A stretch of 64,000 nucleotides of DNA from Pseudarthrobacter sp. GA104 (GCF_009741265.1 NZ_WOWL01000001.1:4402001-4466000); one strand, 5' to 3'. Shown: positions 45,533 through 55,144, numbered from the stretch's first letter. Program-made: numbers and translations. Notes: generated by a model from the letters alone, not told the origin.

Positions 45533-46186
45533 ATGGGCGAACCCACGCGCATCCTGCTCGCTGACGACCACGCCCTGGTCCGCCGCGGCCTTCGCATGAT
45601 CCTCGACGCGGAACCCGACCTCACCGTCGTGGCCGAGGCCGCCGACGGCACAGAGGCCGTCGCCGCCGCGACCGCGGGCGGGGTGGACCTCGCTGTTCTC
45701 GACATCGCCATGCCACAGATGACCGGCATCCAGGCGGCACGGCAGATAGCGCGGAGCGCACCCGACGTGCGGATCCTCATCCTGTCGATGTACGACAACG
45801 AGCAGTACTTCTTCGAGGCCCTGCGCGCCGGGGCCTCGGGCTATGTGCTCAAATCGGTCGCCGACCGCGACCTCATCGAGGCGTGCCGTGCAGCGATGCG
45901 CGGGGAGTCGTTCCTCTACCCCGGCGCGGTCACCGCGCTCATCCGCGACTACCTCGAGCGCGACCGCCGTGGCGACCGGATGCCGGACAGTATCCTCACG
46001 CCCCGCGAGGAGCAGATTACGAAGCTCATCGCAGAGGGGAACTCCGCCAAGGAGATCGCCGACATCCTCAGGATCAGCGTGAAGACCGTCGATCGCCACC
46101 GGGCCAACGTCCTGCAGAAGCTGGGGTTGCGCGACCGGCTGGACCTCACACGGTTCGCCATCCGCACCGGGCTCATCGAGCCATAA
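45533..46186 (+). CDS. NarL/FixJ-type response regulator
   Basis: 217 residues. The receiver has the acidic pair in [13 protein letters not shown], phosphoacceptor D57 in [10 protein letters not shown], and lysine in [10 protein letters not shown]. The C-terminal LuxR-type HTH is [20 protein letters not shown] followed by [16 protein letters not shown]. It lies 4 bases after the histidine kinase gene, so the two form a two-component system. Targets are not visible in the sequence. Confidence 0.9.
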   Translation: MGEPTRILLADDHALVRRGLRMILDAEPDLTVVAEAADGTEAVAAATAGGVDLAVLDIAMPQMTGIQAARQIARSAPDVRILILSMYDNEQYFFEALRAGASGYVLKSVADRDLIEACRAAMRGESFLYPGAVTALIRDYLERDRRGDRMPDSILTPREEQITKLIAEGNSAKEIADILRISVKTVDRHRANVLQKLGLRDRLDLTRFAIRTGLIEP

Positions 46187-46214
46187 GCGGTCCGACCTGA
46201 GGAGCGGACGGCTC

Positions 46215-46526
46215 ATGACTGCAGCACCACAACCTGTCGTTGAAACCTTCGGCCTTGTCCAAGATTTCGGCGGGACACGTGCACCGTGCAGCCCTTACCC
46301 GAGAGTCACCGGCGGTGAATTCCACGATTTTCTGGGCCCCCACAGTGCAGGCAAATCCACCACGCTGAGGATTCTCCTGGGCCTCATCGGCCCCGCCGCC
46401 GGTACAGCCCGGTTGTTCGGCCTGGGCTCCTGGACCGATCCTGTCGGAACGCGCCGGGACGTTGCAGTCCTCCGGCTCACGGTTGTACGCAGGAGGGCGG
46501 GAAGCGGTCATGGCTCTGTCAGATGA
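46215..46526 (+). pseudogene. ABC transporter ATP-binding protein, N-terminal remnant
   Basis: The start resembles antibiotic-type ABC ATPases: [14 protein letters not shown], then a degraded Walker [15 protein letters not shown] and [19 protein letters not shown]. After about residue 80 homology stops, with no Q-loop, signature or Walker B. The frame ends inside the beginning of the DUF3040 gene. It is a truncated remnant, probably joined to the downstream gene by a deletion. Confidence 0.7.
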
Positions 46527-46827
46527 AGAGCGCAAGCGCCTTGAAAAGCTCGAACAGGAACTGGCCCTATCCGACCCGGGTCTGGACAGGCAGCTGCAAT
46601 CGGGCCGGAACCCGGCTTCCCCCCGTACTATCTACGGTGTCCTGGCCGTTCTGGCCGGCTTCGCCTTGGTCATCGCCGGCATCATCACACAGCTTGCGGT
46701 CATCGGCGTCGCTGGCTTCCTGCTGATGGTCGCAGGAGCCAGCTGGTTCCTTAGCGGCCTCCGCATAGGGGACGTGTCCGGGCGGCAGCCAGAACGCCGG
46801 GCAGACGGCGGACCCGGGCCCCTTTGA
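46510..46827 (+). CDS. DUF3040 family membrane protein
   Basis: 105 residues from ATG 46510 with AGGAGGG upstream. [19 protein letters not shown] is the DUF3040 signature, followed by two membrane helices ([17 protein letters not shown] and [18 protein letters not shown]) and a polar tail. DUF3040 proteins are small actinobacterial membrane proteins with no known function. It sits directly behind the broken ABC ATPase. Confidence 0.85.
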   Translation: MALSDEERKRLEKLEQELALSDPGLDRQLQSGRNPASPRTIYGVLAVLAGFALVIAGIITQLAVIGVAGFLLMVAGASWFLSGLRIGDVSGRQPERRADGGPGPL

Positions 46828-47140
46828 CCGCTGCCTGCTCGCGGGGTGTGGGCGTCCACCATCGCTACCTCACCTGACGGGAGACTTACCGATGAAGGTA
46901 TTGATCACTCCTGCAAAGGAACATCTACCGTTGCGGTGGATGATTGCCGCCTGCTCCGTATACGCCGGCGCGGGCATTCCACGTCCGGCGTCACCATCTG
47001 CGCCTTCGATGGCTTTGTAGCAGAGGACGACGGCTTCTTCGAGGCGTCCTTCGCGTTTCAGGTTGCGAGTGCTTTGTCGTCGCACGGACTCCTGGGTGGC
47101 AAGTTGGTGCCGGCGCGGCAGTAGGGTCCCGGGCGTCCGC
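46828..47140. other. Intergenic region
   Basis: About 310 bases after the DUF3040 gene. A short frame beginning at ATG 46892 (MKVLITPAKEHLPLRW) runs for roughly 40 codons and is not recognised. Nothing else convincing was found. Confidence 0.35.
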
Positions 47141-47458
47141 TCAGGCGGCTGCGCCGATACTTGTAGAACGCGATCGGGTGAGGGATGGTGCGTGCCGTGT
47201 ATCGGGGCTGTCGGCGGCGGGTCTGGTTCTGTAATTTGGCGGCGATGCGGAGCCGGTGGCGGCATCGGCGGGAGGCATCGGGCACAGGTCCGTGATGTGG
47301 CCCATTCCGGCGTACTCCCGCACGTCACTGATTCCTGCAACTGCCGACGGCTTGTCCGGAAAGGAACGGGAGACCGCCATCACCGTCCTGTCGGGAGCTA
47401 TGATCCTGAACCTGAAGCCCGCTTCTTCATCTTTGAAGAGTTCGTACATTCCCGCCAT
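47141..47458 (-). CDS. DUF1508 (YegP-like) protein
   Basis: 105 residues from ATG 47458, with GGAGG upstream. MYELFKDEEAGFRFRIIAPD and AVSRSFPDKPSAVAGISDVR match the DUF1508 repeat, present here once. After about residue 60 the sequence becomes a low-complexity Pro/Ala/Thr tail, probably not native, so the gene may be 3'-altered. The family is of unknown function. Confidence 0.7.
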   Translation of the reverse strand: MAGMYELFKDEEAGFRFRIIAPDRTVMAVSRSFPDKPSAVAGISDVREYAGMGHITDLCPMPPADAATGSASPPNYRTRPAADSPDTRHAPSLTRSRSTSIGAAA

Positions 47459-48237
47459 TGGTCTCCTCCCGGCGGTAACCGCCGCCTTGGCTTCGATATT
47501 TTGTCATCGGGGCGGAAACACGGCGCTGGGCTACCGTCCCGATGGGCTCGTAAAGGCATGGACTCCGAATGACACAAAATGTGAAGCGCGCCACACGTCC
47601 GCCACTAAAGCTACGTTGAAAATCCCCTACCGGCCAGTAGAACTTTTGCAGGAAGTTGGATGCCCGACGTCAGCCAGCCAAATACGCAGTATCTCGGAGA
47701 GCAAACGGTGGGCGCCGATTATTAAGGCCGCTCGCGCGCATCGTCTTTCCAACATCCACCCGCCGCCGGGAGCAGGCAAGACTATGCACCATCGGTGGGA
47801 CGGCGAATTTCGCCCGATCGCGACGCCGCCGCGCCGCGGTGACCACTCGAGCCTGTCCACTCGGACTCCCGGACGACAGCATTCGGGAGACAAATGGCGG
47901 CGCACTTGTTGATGGCGGCCTCCGCCGGACACGGGTAATCGTGACCGAACTCGAGCCCGCGTCTCACGCGAGGATCATCCATGTGCCCGACTGCTCGTCC
48001 GTCAGACGGACGCTGGTTGGTTGAGCGAGCACGATGCGACAGGGGCCATGTCGACCCACCTCGTTCTTGAACGTTCGTCGATCAAGCCCCTCTCAGATGG
48101 TCTCTCGGAAGGTCGCTATCGTCCTCCGGTCAGATCGGCACGGTCGACTTGATCGCCGTGCCAAGGGCCCAATGAACGCCGAGAACCTCGCCTGAACAGG
48201 GGAAACACGGGTCTAAACCGACCCACCCCCTGTTTTA
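47459..48237. other. Gene-poor region before the comEC remnant
   Basis: About 780 bases without a convincing gene. It ends in the right-hand boundary repeat. At 48052-48072 a weaker copy of the repeat core occurs (CGACCCACC followed by a diverged TTGAAC end). Overlapping open frames on both strands have poor starts and compositions. Confidence 0.45.
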
Positions 48238-48240
48238 ACA
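48195..48240 (+). repeat. Right copy of element-boundary repeat with dyad
   Basis: GGAAACAC (48201-48208), a 10-base spacer and the core CGACCCACCCCCTGTTT (48219-48235) repeat the left boundary at 39665-39705. Here the site also forms a two-tier dyad: AACAGGGG (48195-48202) with CCCCTGTT (48227-48234), and GGGTC (48209-48213) with GACCC (48220-48224). The comEC frame begins directly after it. Confidence 0.7.
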
Positions 48241-49251
48241 TTCACTGGGGCCAACTGCAGCCTGGTCCTCGGTGCACTGCTGTTGGCCTGCCGCAGCCTA
48301 CGCCTGCCCCGGGTGCCGGCTGCTGTGCTGGCCGGGGCCGGACTGGGCCTGTTCGTGGTGCTTGTGGGTCCCGATGCGAGCGTGCTTCGGGCGGCGCTGA
48401 TGGGAGGTGTTGGACTGATCTCACTGGCAGGCGGGCGGTCCGGACGCGGGCTCAGCTTCCTGAGCGTGGCCGTGATCGCGCTGCTGCTGATCGACCCGGG
48501 CCTGGGATCGAGCTTCGGGTTCCTCCTGTCCGTCCTGGCCACCCTGGGGATCATTGTCCTCGGGCGCCGCATCATCGACTGGACGCCGGTGTTCATTCCG
48601 CGTTGGGTGGCGGCCGGGGTCGCAGTCCCCTTGTCTGCGCAACTGATGTGCGGGCCGGTTACAGTGCTGCTGCAACCCGAATTCTCAACGTACTCGCTGC
48701 TGGCCAATGTCATCGCTTCACCCCTGGTGGCTCCGGTGACACTTCTGGGGACCGCAGCCGTGCCCTTGGTAATTCCGGCTCCCTGGTCCGCCACAGCCCT
48801 GATCGCCGTTGCGGGTATCTTCACCGCCGGCATTGCAGCCACGGCAAGGTTCACCCCGCAGCTCCCGGGCGCATCACTTCCGTGGCCGGAAGGCGTTGCC
48901 GGGCTGCTCACCATGCTCTTCCTGTCAGCCCTCACGTTTGGAACGCTGTGGGCGGCCTCCCGGCCCCGCAGGTTCGGCCGCTGCGTCCTGGCTTCCCATC
49001 GGCGCGTTGTAGCCCTGATCGAGGCCCTTGAATCGGGCCAAGTCGGTACCCTGGACGGCCTTGGCCGCGGGTCAGGGCCCGGGCCGAGCCGGCCCGTGGT
49101 GCCACTGACGCCTGCCGGCTTGGACCGGACGGCCGGACGTGGCAGGCTGGAATACTCCACAAGACTTTCCGGAAGGAACCCACGATGGCCGCTGCGCAGA
49201 AGCGAGCAACCCGTTCCCCGGCATCGAATGCGGCCTCCTGGCGGGATGTAA
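48238..49251 (+). pseudogene. comEC: comEC 3' remnant (competence membrane protein)
   Basis: The frame begins with TGANCSLVLGALLLACRSL, equivalent to the conserved SGAN motif in the middle of the ComEC competence domain, and continues with ComEC helices (VLVGPDASVLRAALMGG, GFLLSVLATLGIIVLGRR, QLMCGPVTVLLQPEFSTYS). An in-frame TAA lies at 48214-48216 and the preceding sequence is the island-end repeat, so the 5' half is missing here. ComEC moves DNA across the membrane in transformation. No metallo-hydrolase domain follows before the stop. The end overlaps holA by 67 bases. Confidence 0.85.
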
Positions 49252-50201
49252 AGCCCGCTGCGGTGGTGCTGGTCAGCGGCCCGGAGGAGTACCTGGGCAT
49301 CAGGGCCATGGACCACATCCGTGCCCAGGTCCGGGCAACAGCCCCGGACGTGGAGGTCAGCCGCATCAATGCGGCCGCGTACGAGCCCGGCACCCTGCTG
49401 ATGCAGGTCAGCCCGTCGCTGTTCGGCGAAAGCAAGCTCATCGAGGTCGAAGCTGTCGAGGCCATGAACGACGCCTTCCTCGCTGACGCGCTTCGGTACG
49501 TAGAACATACGGAACCGGATGCCGTCCTTGTCCTGCGGCACGGCGGGGGAGTCCGTGGGAAGAAACTCCTGGACGCAATCAAGAAGGACGGCTGGCCCGT
49601 GGTGGACTGCCAGCCCCTCAAGAAAGACGCAGACAAGGTGGCCTTCGTGGCGGCCGAGTTCAAGGCCGGCGGCCGCCGTATTGAGCAGGACGCGGTGCAG
49701 GCCCTGGTCAACGCTGTCGGCGCAAACCTCTCGGAACTTGCGGCGGCGTGCAGCCAGCTCATCGCCGATGCCGGGACCACCGTGACTTCAGATATTGTGG
49801 ACCGCTACTACGGTGGACGCATTGAAGCGACGGCCTTCAAGGTGGCGGACGCGGCAATGGCCGGCAACGCTCCTTTGGCCCTGTCCACGCTCCGTCATGC
49901 CCTCGCCACGGGAGCAGACCCCGTCCCGCTTGTTGCCGCGCTGGCCGCAAAACTCCGTACCGTGGCCCGCGTTGCCGGTGCGTCGGGCTCCTCTGGCCAG
50001 ATTGCCGCGGAACTGGGTATGCAGCCCTGGCTGGTGGAGCAGGCGCAGCGCGACGTCCGCCGGTGGACCCCGGATGGCCTGGTCAGGTCCATCCAGGCCA
50101 CGGCCGAGGCGGACGCGCAGGTCAAGGGGCTTTCGCGTGATCCTGTGTATGCAGTGGAGCATGCGGTCACGGTGATCGCCATGTCGGTCCAGGGCCGCTG
50201 A
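49185..50201 (+). CDS. holA: DNA polymerase III subunit delta
   Basis: 338 residues from ATG 49185 with GGAAGGA upstream. VLVSGPEEYLGIRAMDHIRA, LFGESKLIEVE, LKKDADKVAFVAAEF and the C-terminal LVAALAAKLRTVARVAGAS pattern match HolA, which opens the sliding clamp within the clamp loader. comEC-holA-rpsT is a common actinobacterial order. The gene appears intact. Confidence 0.92.
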   Translation: MAAAQKRATRSPASNAASWRDVKPAAVVLVSGPEEYLGIRAMDHIRAQVRATAPDVEVSRINAAAYEPGTLLMQVSPSLFGESKLIEVEAVEAMNDAFLADALRYVEHTEPDAVLVLRHGGGVRGKKLLDAIKKDGWPVVDCQPLKKDADKVAFVAAEFKAGGRRIEQDAVQALVNAVGANLSELAAACSQLIADAGTTVTSDIVDRYYGGRIEATAFKVADAAMAGNAPLALSTLRHALATGADPVPLVAALAAKLRTVARVAGASGSSGQIAAELGMQPWLVEQAQRDVRRWTPDGLVRSIQATAEADAQVKGLSRDPVYAVEHAVTVIAMSVQGR

Positions 50202-50240
50202 CAGTTCCGTTCCGATCCGGGCCCAAGCCTGGCATCCGGG

Positions 50241-50282
50241 GCCGCAATTCCGGGCCTTAAAGCCGCAATTCCGGGCCTTAAA
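50241..50282. repeat. Perfect 21-base tandem duplication
   Basis: Two adjacent identical 21-base units (50241-50261 and 50262-50282), each starting GCCGCAATTCCGGG, lie between the holA stop and the rpsT terminator. Only two copies exist. Probably a replication-slippage product. Confidence 0.8.
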
Positions 50283-50286
50283 GATG

Positions 50287-50316
50287 TGTGGCCGGCCCCC
50301 GAGGGGACCGGCCACA
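50287..50316 (-). terminator. Hairpin terminator behind rpsT
   Basis: TGTGGCCGG (50287-50295) pairs perfectly with CCGGCCACA (50308-50316), forming a GC-rich stem between the convergent holA and rpsT genes. There is no strong T-tract, as is common in high-GC actinobacteria. It probably serves both genes. Confidence 0.65.
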
Positions 50317-50343
50317 ACCATCAGTTCAGTTGAACTGGAAACC

Positions 50344-50604
50344 TTACAGTGCGTTGACCTTCTTGGAGATCGCCGACTTGCGGTTCGCTGCGTTGTTCTT
50401 GTGCAGAACACCCTTGCTGACAGCCTTGTCCAGCTTGCGGCTGGCAGCAACCAGGGCAGCAGCAGCTGCATCCTTGTCCGTGGACTCAACGGCGGTGTTG
50501 ACGGCGCGGATGGCCGTCTTCAGCTCGGACTTGACTGCGTTGTTGCGCAGGCGTGCCTTCTCGTTGGTGAGGATGCGCTTCTTCTGGGATTTGATATTCG
50601 CCAC
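50344..50604 (-). CDS. rpsT: 30S ribosomal protein S20
   Basis: 86 residues, starting [20 protein letters not shown] and ending [13 protein letters not shown], with the Lys/Arg/Ala-rich helices of S20. It binds 16S rRNA during 30S assembly. It is oriented opposite to its neighbours holA and lepA, with its own terminator hairpin. Confidence 0.97.
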   Translation of the reverse strand: MANIKSQKKRILTNEKARLRNNAVKSELKTAIRAVNTAVESTDKDAAAAALVAASRKLDKAVSKGVLHKNNAANRKSAISKKVNAL

Positions 50605-50773
50605 GTGTGAACTCTCTTTTTAATGCGGAAATGGTCTAGAGGGCTTTCAGATTGGCCATTGACTGAGCGGCGTGGGGATACCTATGGCGGCCAACCATCA
50701 GTGGCCGTCGACCTGCACGGACACACAGCTATAAAGAATAGCAGGTCAGCGGCAGGCCTGGCCATTTCGGTGT

Positions 50774-51349
50774 TTACGTCCAGCCGTGTCGGCTGCGCAG
50801 TCCGGCCGCCACGGTGTCGAAGCGCGCACGGTCCAGGACAGCACCTTCGCGCCGGATGGCGTCCGGCCGAAGCTGCACGATCCTGTCCAGCCGGGCTTCG
50901 CTGGCCCGGCCCTGCCTGTCCCAGGCGCCGGCGCCCAGGTCCACATAGTCCTGTGACACGGCCGATTCGGGGACACGGTCCCTGCTCGTGAGCATGACTC
51001 CCAACAAGTAACTGCCGCTGCGGCCCACCAAAAGCACGGGGCGGTCTTTGCCCCGGCTGTGGTCCTCTTCGTAGGGCACCCACGCCCACACCACCTCGCC
51101 CGGATCCGGTTCACCATCGGGCCTCGGTGCGTAGCGGACGCTGGACCGGCCCTGGAAGTCCCCGGGATATACATCGCCATCCACGGCGCCGCCGCGGGCA
51201 GCGGCCGGCAGGCGGGCGTTGCCGGGCACAGGCGCCGCCCGGCCGGGGGAGGAGTCGGGGCCAGGCGCCGGGGACGTCCTGGCTGCGTTGCGCAGTGCCC
51301 GGAGGCCTGTCCTGACGGCATCCTGCAGGGAGCGGAGATTGAGAACCAT
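50774..51349 (-). CDS. PemK/MazF-like family protein
   Basis: 191 residues. A disordered Pro/Ala/Arg N-terminal ~85 residues is followed by a PemK/MazF-like core: EVVWAWVPYEEDHSRGKDRP, VLLVGRSGSYLLGVML, VDLGAGAWDRQGRASEARLD and a final helix. No antitoxin gene is adjacent and the gene is in the conserved block, so it is more likely a resident protein than an acquired toxin. Ribonuclease activity is possible by family. Confidence 0.8.
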   Translation of the reverse strand: MVLNLRSLQDAVRTGLRALRNAARTSPAPGPDSSPGRAAPVPGNARLPAAARGGAVDGDVYPGDFQGRSSVRYAPRPDGEPDPGEVVWAWVPYEEDHSRGKDRPVLLVGRSGSYLLGVMLTSRDRVPESAVSQDYVDLGAGAWDRQGRASEARLDRIVQLRPDAIRREGAVLDRARFDTVAAGLRSRHGWT

Positions 51350-51536
51350 CCAGCTACCTTATAACCGCCCCCGGTACGGGAGAGTGAAGGCAGGAACTCC
51401 GCTCAGGATGCGGTGGCGCGGGCCCTGACGTGGGACACTGGAGGTTGAAAATGTGCGGTCGGGCCGCAGCGTGCCATCGGCGCGTCCTGCCTGGTTGCCC
51501 AAAGCCATCAGTGAATGCCAACAGTAAGGACCCTGC

Positions 51537-53390
51537 GTGTCTCCCATGGCCCGCACCGCCCCGGTGCCCGCCGCGACAGATCCGGCCATCATTCGGAATT
51601 TCTGCATCATCGCGCACATTGACCACGGTAAGTCCACCCTGGCCGACCGGATGCTGCAGTTCACCGGAGTGGTCCAGTCCCGCGACATGAAGGCCCAGTA
51701 CCTGGACCGGATGGACATCGAACGCGAGCGCGGCATCACCATCAAGTCCCAGGCTGTCCGCATGCCGTGGGAGCTGGATGGCGTCAGCTACGCGCTGAAC
51801 ATGATCGACACGCCCGGACACGTTGACTTCACCTACGAGGTCTCCCGCTCCCTCGCGGCCTGCGAGGGAGCAATCCTCCTGGTGGACGCGGCACAGGGCA
51901 TCGAAGCCCAGACCCTCGCCAACCTGTACCTGGCAATGGAAAACAACCTGACCATCATCCCGGTCCTGAACAAGATCGATCTTCCTGCGGCACAGCCCGA
52001 GAAGTACGCGGCTGAACTTGCCAGCCTGATCGGCGGCGAACCGGAGGACGTGCTGCGGGTATCGGGAAAAACCGGCATGGGCGTTGAAGCGCTGCTGGAC
52101 AAGATTGTCCGCGACCTCCCGGCTCCCCAGGGTGACGCCAATGCCCCGGCCCGCGCAATGATCTTCGACTCCGTCTACGACACCTACCGCGGCGTGGTCA
52201 CCTATGTCCGTGTGGTGGATGGCATGCTGCACCCCCGCGAGCGCATCCAGATGATGTCCACGCGGGCCACGCATGAACTCCTCGAGATTGGCGTGAGCTC
52301 CCCGGAGCCGACGCCCTCGAAGGGCCTGGGCGTCGGCGAGGTGGGGTACCTCATCACCGGAGTGAAGGACGTCCGCCTGTCCAAGGTCGGCGATACCGTT
52401 ACCAACCTCGCCAAGCCGGCCGCTGAATCCCTGCCCGGCTACGCCGATGCCAAGCCGATGGTGTTTTCCGGCCTGTACCCGCTGGACGGCACGGACTATC
52501 CGGTGCTGCGCGATGCACTGGAGAAGCTGATGCTCAACGATGCCGCCCTGGTCTACGAGCCGGAGACCTCCGCGGCGCTGGGCTTCGGGTTCCGGGTGGG
52601 CTTCCTGGGACTGCTCCACCTTGAAATCACCCGCGAGCGGCTGGAACGCGAATACAACCTGGACCTGATTTCCACGGCCCCCAACGTGGAATACGAGGTG
52701 ACGCTGGAGGACAAGAAAGTGGTCCACGTGACCAACCCCAGCGAATACCCCTCCGGCAAGATCTCCGAGGTCCGCGAGCCCATGGTGTCGGCCACCATCC
52801 TTGCGCCGAACGAATTCGTCGGCGCCATCATGGAGCTGTGCCAGAGCCGCCGCGGCGTCATGGGAGGAATGGATTACCTCTCGGAGGACCGGGTGGAAAT
52901 CCGCTACCGCCTGCCGCTCGCCGAGATCGTGTTCGATTTCTTCGACATCCTCAAGTCCAAGACCCGCGGCTACGGCTCGCTCGACTGGAAGGCCGACGGC
53001 GACCAGGTGGCGGACCTCGTCAAGGTCGACATCATGCTCCAGGGCGAACAGGTGGATGCCTTCTCCGCCATCACGCACCGCGACAAGGCCTACGCCTACG
53101 GCGTCATGATGACCACCAAGCTGCGCGAACTCATTCCCCGCCAGCAGTTCGAGGTGCCCATCCAGGCGGCCATCGGCTCCAGGATCATCGCCCGGGAAAG
53201 CATCCGCGCCATCCGCAAGGACGTCCTGGCCAAGTGCTACGGCGGCGACATCTCCCGTAAGCGCAAACTGCTGGAGAAGCAGAAGGAAGGCAAGAAGCGC
53301 ATGAAGATGGTGGGCCGCGTTGAGGTCCCTCAGGAAGCCTTCATTGCTGCGCTCACCACGGACGAGTCCAAGGACAAGGCCAAGAAGTAG
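51537..53390 (+). CDS. lepA: Elongation factor 4 (LepA GTPase)
   Basis: 617 residues (GTG 51537; ATG 51546 is also possible). GTPase motifs: [23 protein letters not shown] and NKIDLP. Domains II-V and the LepA-specific C-terminal part ([40 protein letters not shown]) are all present. LepA acts on ribosomes, promoting back-translocation or 30S maturation. hemW follows 36 bases later. Confidence 0.97.
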   Translation: MSPMARTAPVPAATDPAIIRNFCIIAHIDHGKSTLADRMLQFTGVVQSRDMKAQYLDRMDIERERGITIKSQAVRMPWELDGVSYALNMIDTPGHVDFTYEVSRSLAACEGAILLVDAAQGIEAQTLANLYLAMENNLTIIPVLNKIDLPAAQPEKYAAELASLIGGEPEDVLRVSGKTGMGVEALLDKIVRDLPAPQGDANAPARAMIFDSVYDTYRGVVTYVRVVDGMLHPRERIQMMSTRATHELLEIGVSSPEPTPSKGLGVGEVGYLITGVKDVRLSKVGDTVTNLAKPAAESLPGYADAKPMVFSGLYPLDGTDYPVLRDALEKLMLNDAALVYEPETSAALGFGFRVGFLGLLHLEITRERLEREYNLDLISTAPNVEYEVTLEDKKVVHVTNPSEYPSGKISEVREPMVSATILAPNEFVGAIMELCQSRRGVMGGMDYLSEDRVEIRYRLPLAEIVFDFFDILKSKTRGYGSLDWKADGDQVADLVKVDIMLQGEQVDAFSAITHRDKAYAYGVMMTTKLRELIPRQQFEVPIQAAIGSRIIARESIRAIRKDVLAKCYGGDISRKRKLLEKQKEGKKRMKMVGRVEVPQEAFIAALTTDESKDKAKK

Positions 53391-53426
53391 TGGTTACAGC
53401 GGCCGGCGCCACCGGAGGCCCCTGCA

Positions 53427-54656
53427 ATGCCTAGCACTCTTCCCCTCGGCGACCCGGCGCCGTCGGACGGTCTCCTGCCTCCCCAGGCGGTTGACGGTGC
53501 GGCGGGCCGGGCGTTCGGGCTTTACGTACACATTCCGTTCTGTGCCGTCCGCTGTGGCTACTGCGACTTCAACACCTATACCGCCACGGAGCTCGGCGGC
53601 GGGGCCTCGCAGGACGCCTATGCCGCCACGGCCGCCTCCGAAGTGTCCCTGGCAGCCAGGGTCCTGGCGGAATCAGGGCTTCCTGCGCGCCCGCTCAGCA
53701 CGGTGTTTTTCGGCGGCGGCACACCCACCCTGCTTCCCGCCGAGGACCTCGCCCTGATATTGCGCCGCGCCATCGGACAGTGGGGAATCGAGGCCGGCGC
53801 CGAAGTCACCACGGAGGCGAACCCGGACTCCGTCACGCCTGAATCCCTTGCCATCCTGAAGGAAGCCGGCTTCACCCGCATCTCCTTCGGGATGCAGTCT
53901 GCAGTGCCCCATGTCCTCAAAGTGCTTGACCGGACCCACACGCCCAGCCGAGTCCCGCAGGTTGTGCAATGGGCCCGGGACGCGGGACTGGCTGTGAGCC
54001 TGGACCTCATCTACGGCACGCCGGGGGAGTCCCTGGACGACTGGCGCTACTCCCTGGAGACAGCACTGTCCTACCAGCCGGACCACATCAGCGCCTATGC
54101 GCTGATCATCGAAGAGGGAACCAAGCTCGCCGCCCAGATCCGCCGGGGCGAGGTTCCAGGAATCGACGACGACGACCACGCCGACAAGTACGAACTCGCC
54201 GACGACCTCATCACCAAAGCCGGCCTGGGCTGGTACGAGGTCAGCAACTGGGCCCGCACGCCGGAGCAGGCCTGCCGCCACAACCTCGCCTATTGGCGGG
54301 GCGACGACTGGTGGGGGATCGGCCCCGGCGCCCATTCGCATGTGGGCGGCGTGCGGTGGTGGAACGTCAAACACCCCACGGCCTACGCCGGACGCCTCGC
54401 ACAGGGAGTGTCACCGGCGGCCGGCAGGGAAACCCTGGACCAGGAGACCCGGAACGTCGAACGTGTGATGCTCGAGGCCCGTCTCCAGTCCGGCCTCGAA
54501 GTATCGTCGCTGGGCCAAGAAGGACGCCATGAGGTTGCGGGGCTGATCGCGGACGGCCTCGTGGATCCTGCTGCCGCGTTCAGGGGCAGGCTGGTCCTGA
54601 CCCTCAGGGGCAGGCTGCTGGCAGACGCGGTGGTCCGCCGGGTCCTGCCGGACTGA
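53427..54656 (+). CDS. hemW: Radical SAM heme chaperone HemW (coproporphyrinogen oxidase-like)
   Basis: 409 residues. The radical SAM cluster site is VHIPFCAVRCGYCDF, followed by FFGGGTPTLL, TTEANPDS and RISFGMQS. The HemW C-terminal domain (YEVSNWARTPEQACRHNLAY, GIGPGAHSHV) is present. HemW is a heme carrier related to HemN, lacking true oxidase function in most bacteria. It lies just after lepA, as in many Gram-positives. Confidence 0.93.
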   Translation: MPSTLPLGDPAPSDGLLPPQAVDGAAGRAFGLYVHIPFCAVRCGYCDFNTYTATELGGGASQDAYAATAASEVSLAARVLAESGLPARPLSTVFFGGGTPTLLPAEDLALILRRAIGQWGIEAGAEVTTEANPDSVTPESLAILKEAGFTRISFGMQSAVPHVLKVLDRTHTPSRVPQVVQWARDAGLAVSLDLIYGTPGESLDDWRYSLETALSYQPDHISAYALIIEEGTKLAAQIRRGEVPGIDDDDHADKYELADDLITKAGLGWYEVSNWARTPEQACRHNLAYWRGDDWWGIGPGAHSHVGGVRWWNVKHPTAYAGRLAQGVSPAAGRETLDQETRNVERVMLEARLQSGLEVSSLGQEGRHEVAGLIADGLVDPAAAFRGRLVLTLRGRLLADAVVRRVLPD

Positions 54657-54670
54657 ACGGCACAAAGCAA

Positions 54671-54715
54671 CGTGGGCCCGCGCCCGCCAGGGAACCCCGC
54701 GGGCGTGGACCCGTG
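54671..54715. terminator. GC-rich hairpin between convergent hemW and DUF4870 genes
   Basis: CGCCCGC (54681-54687) pairs with GCGGGCG (54699-54705), with partial extension of the stem outward. It sits in the 65-base space between two stops and probably terminates both transcripts. Confidence 0.5.
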
Positions 54716-54721
54716 CAGCCG

Positions 54722-55144
54722 CTACTTGATCCAGCGCAGGTTGTACTGGTAGCGGTGCGGCTGGCCACGGTTGACATGGATGCCGGCCGCCACCGAGAAG
54801 CAGGTGAGCGCAATCCAGATGAGGGTGGCGATGACGGCGAAGATGTTGCCGATCACGGGGACGAAGACCACCAGGATGTTCGCCAGCAGGGCAGCAATGG
54901 TGGGCGGCAGGCTGAAATTCAGGGCTTCCTTGGATTCCTGTGCCGTGAAGGGCCCGCGGTCCCGGAAGATCAGGTAGATCAGCAGCGACGGAACGCAGCC
55001 CAGGATGCCCCCGAAGTGCGCCATGGTGGCCCATTGCCGGTCTTCGCTGGCTGTCAGGGGCAGCGCATTCGCGGGAACGCCGTGGTACTCCGAACGGCCC
55101 TGGCCGCCCGGGCTGTCCCTGTGATCACGTGCGTTTTCTGCCAC
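54722..55144 (-). CDS. DUF4870 membrane protein
   Basis: 140 residues. A hydrophilic N-terminus is followed by the DUF4870 pattern: WATMAHFGGILGCVPSLLIY, FTAQESKEALNFSL and two further helices ending near CFSVAAGIHVNRG. It has about three membrane helices. Function unknown; the protein is widespread in Gram-positives. Confidence 0.9.
   Translation of the reverse strand: MAENARDHRDSPGGQGRSEYHGVPANALPLTASEDRQWATMAHFGGILGCVPSLLIYLIFRDRGPFTAQESKEALNFSLPPTIAALLANILVVFVPVIGNIFAVIATLIWIALTCFSVAAGIHVNRGQPHRYQYNLRWIK

Larger units (their letters stand above)
39665..48240. mobile_element. 8.5-kb ion-homeostasis cassette bounded by direct repeats
   Basis: Two directly repeated boundary sequences (17 identical core bases plus an equally spaced GGAAACAC) flank a set of genes distinct from the defence-like region to the left. 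The right copy abuts the comEC remnant. Contents: nhaA, CBS, PII-like, DUF1538 and KhtT-like genes, a two-component pair, a broken ABC ATPase, DUF3040 and DUF1508 genes. No recombinase lies inside, so it would need help in trans or is a remnant. The repeats are seen; mobility is inferred. Confidence 0.55.

Noticed and set aside
47256-48024. Several 100-220-codon frames before the comEC remnant
   Set aside because: They overlap each other on both strands with no family signal; the region looks degraded.
50241-50282. Possible start of a CRISPR-like or regulatory repeat array
   Set aside because: Only two adjacent units with no spacers; it is a simple tandem duplication.
50774-51349. PemK/MazF-like gene as an acquired toxin-antitoxin system
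   Set aside because: No antitoxin gene is adjacent and it lies within the conserved housekeeping block, so a resident function is more likely.
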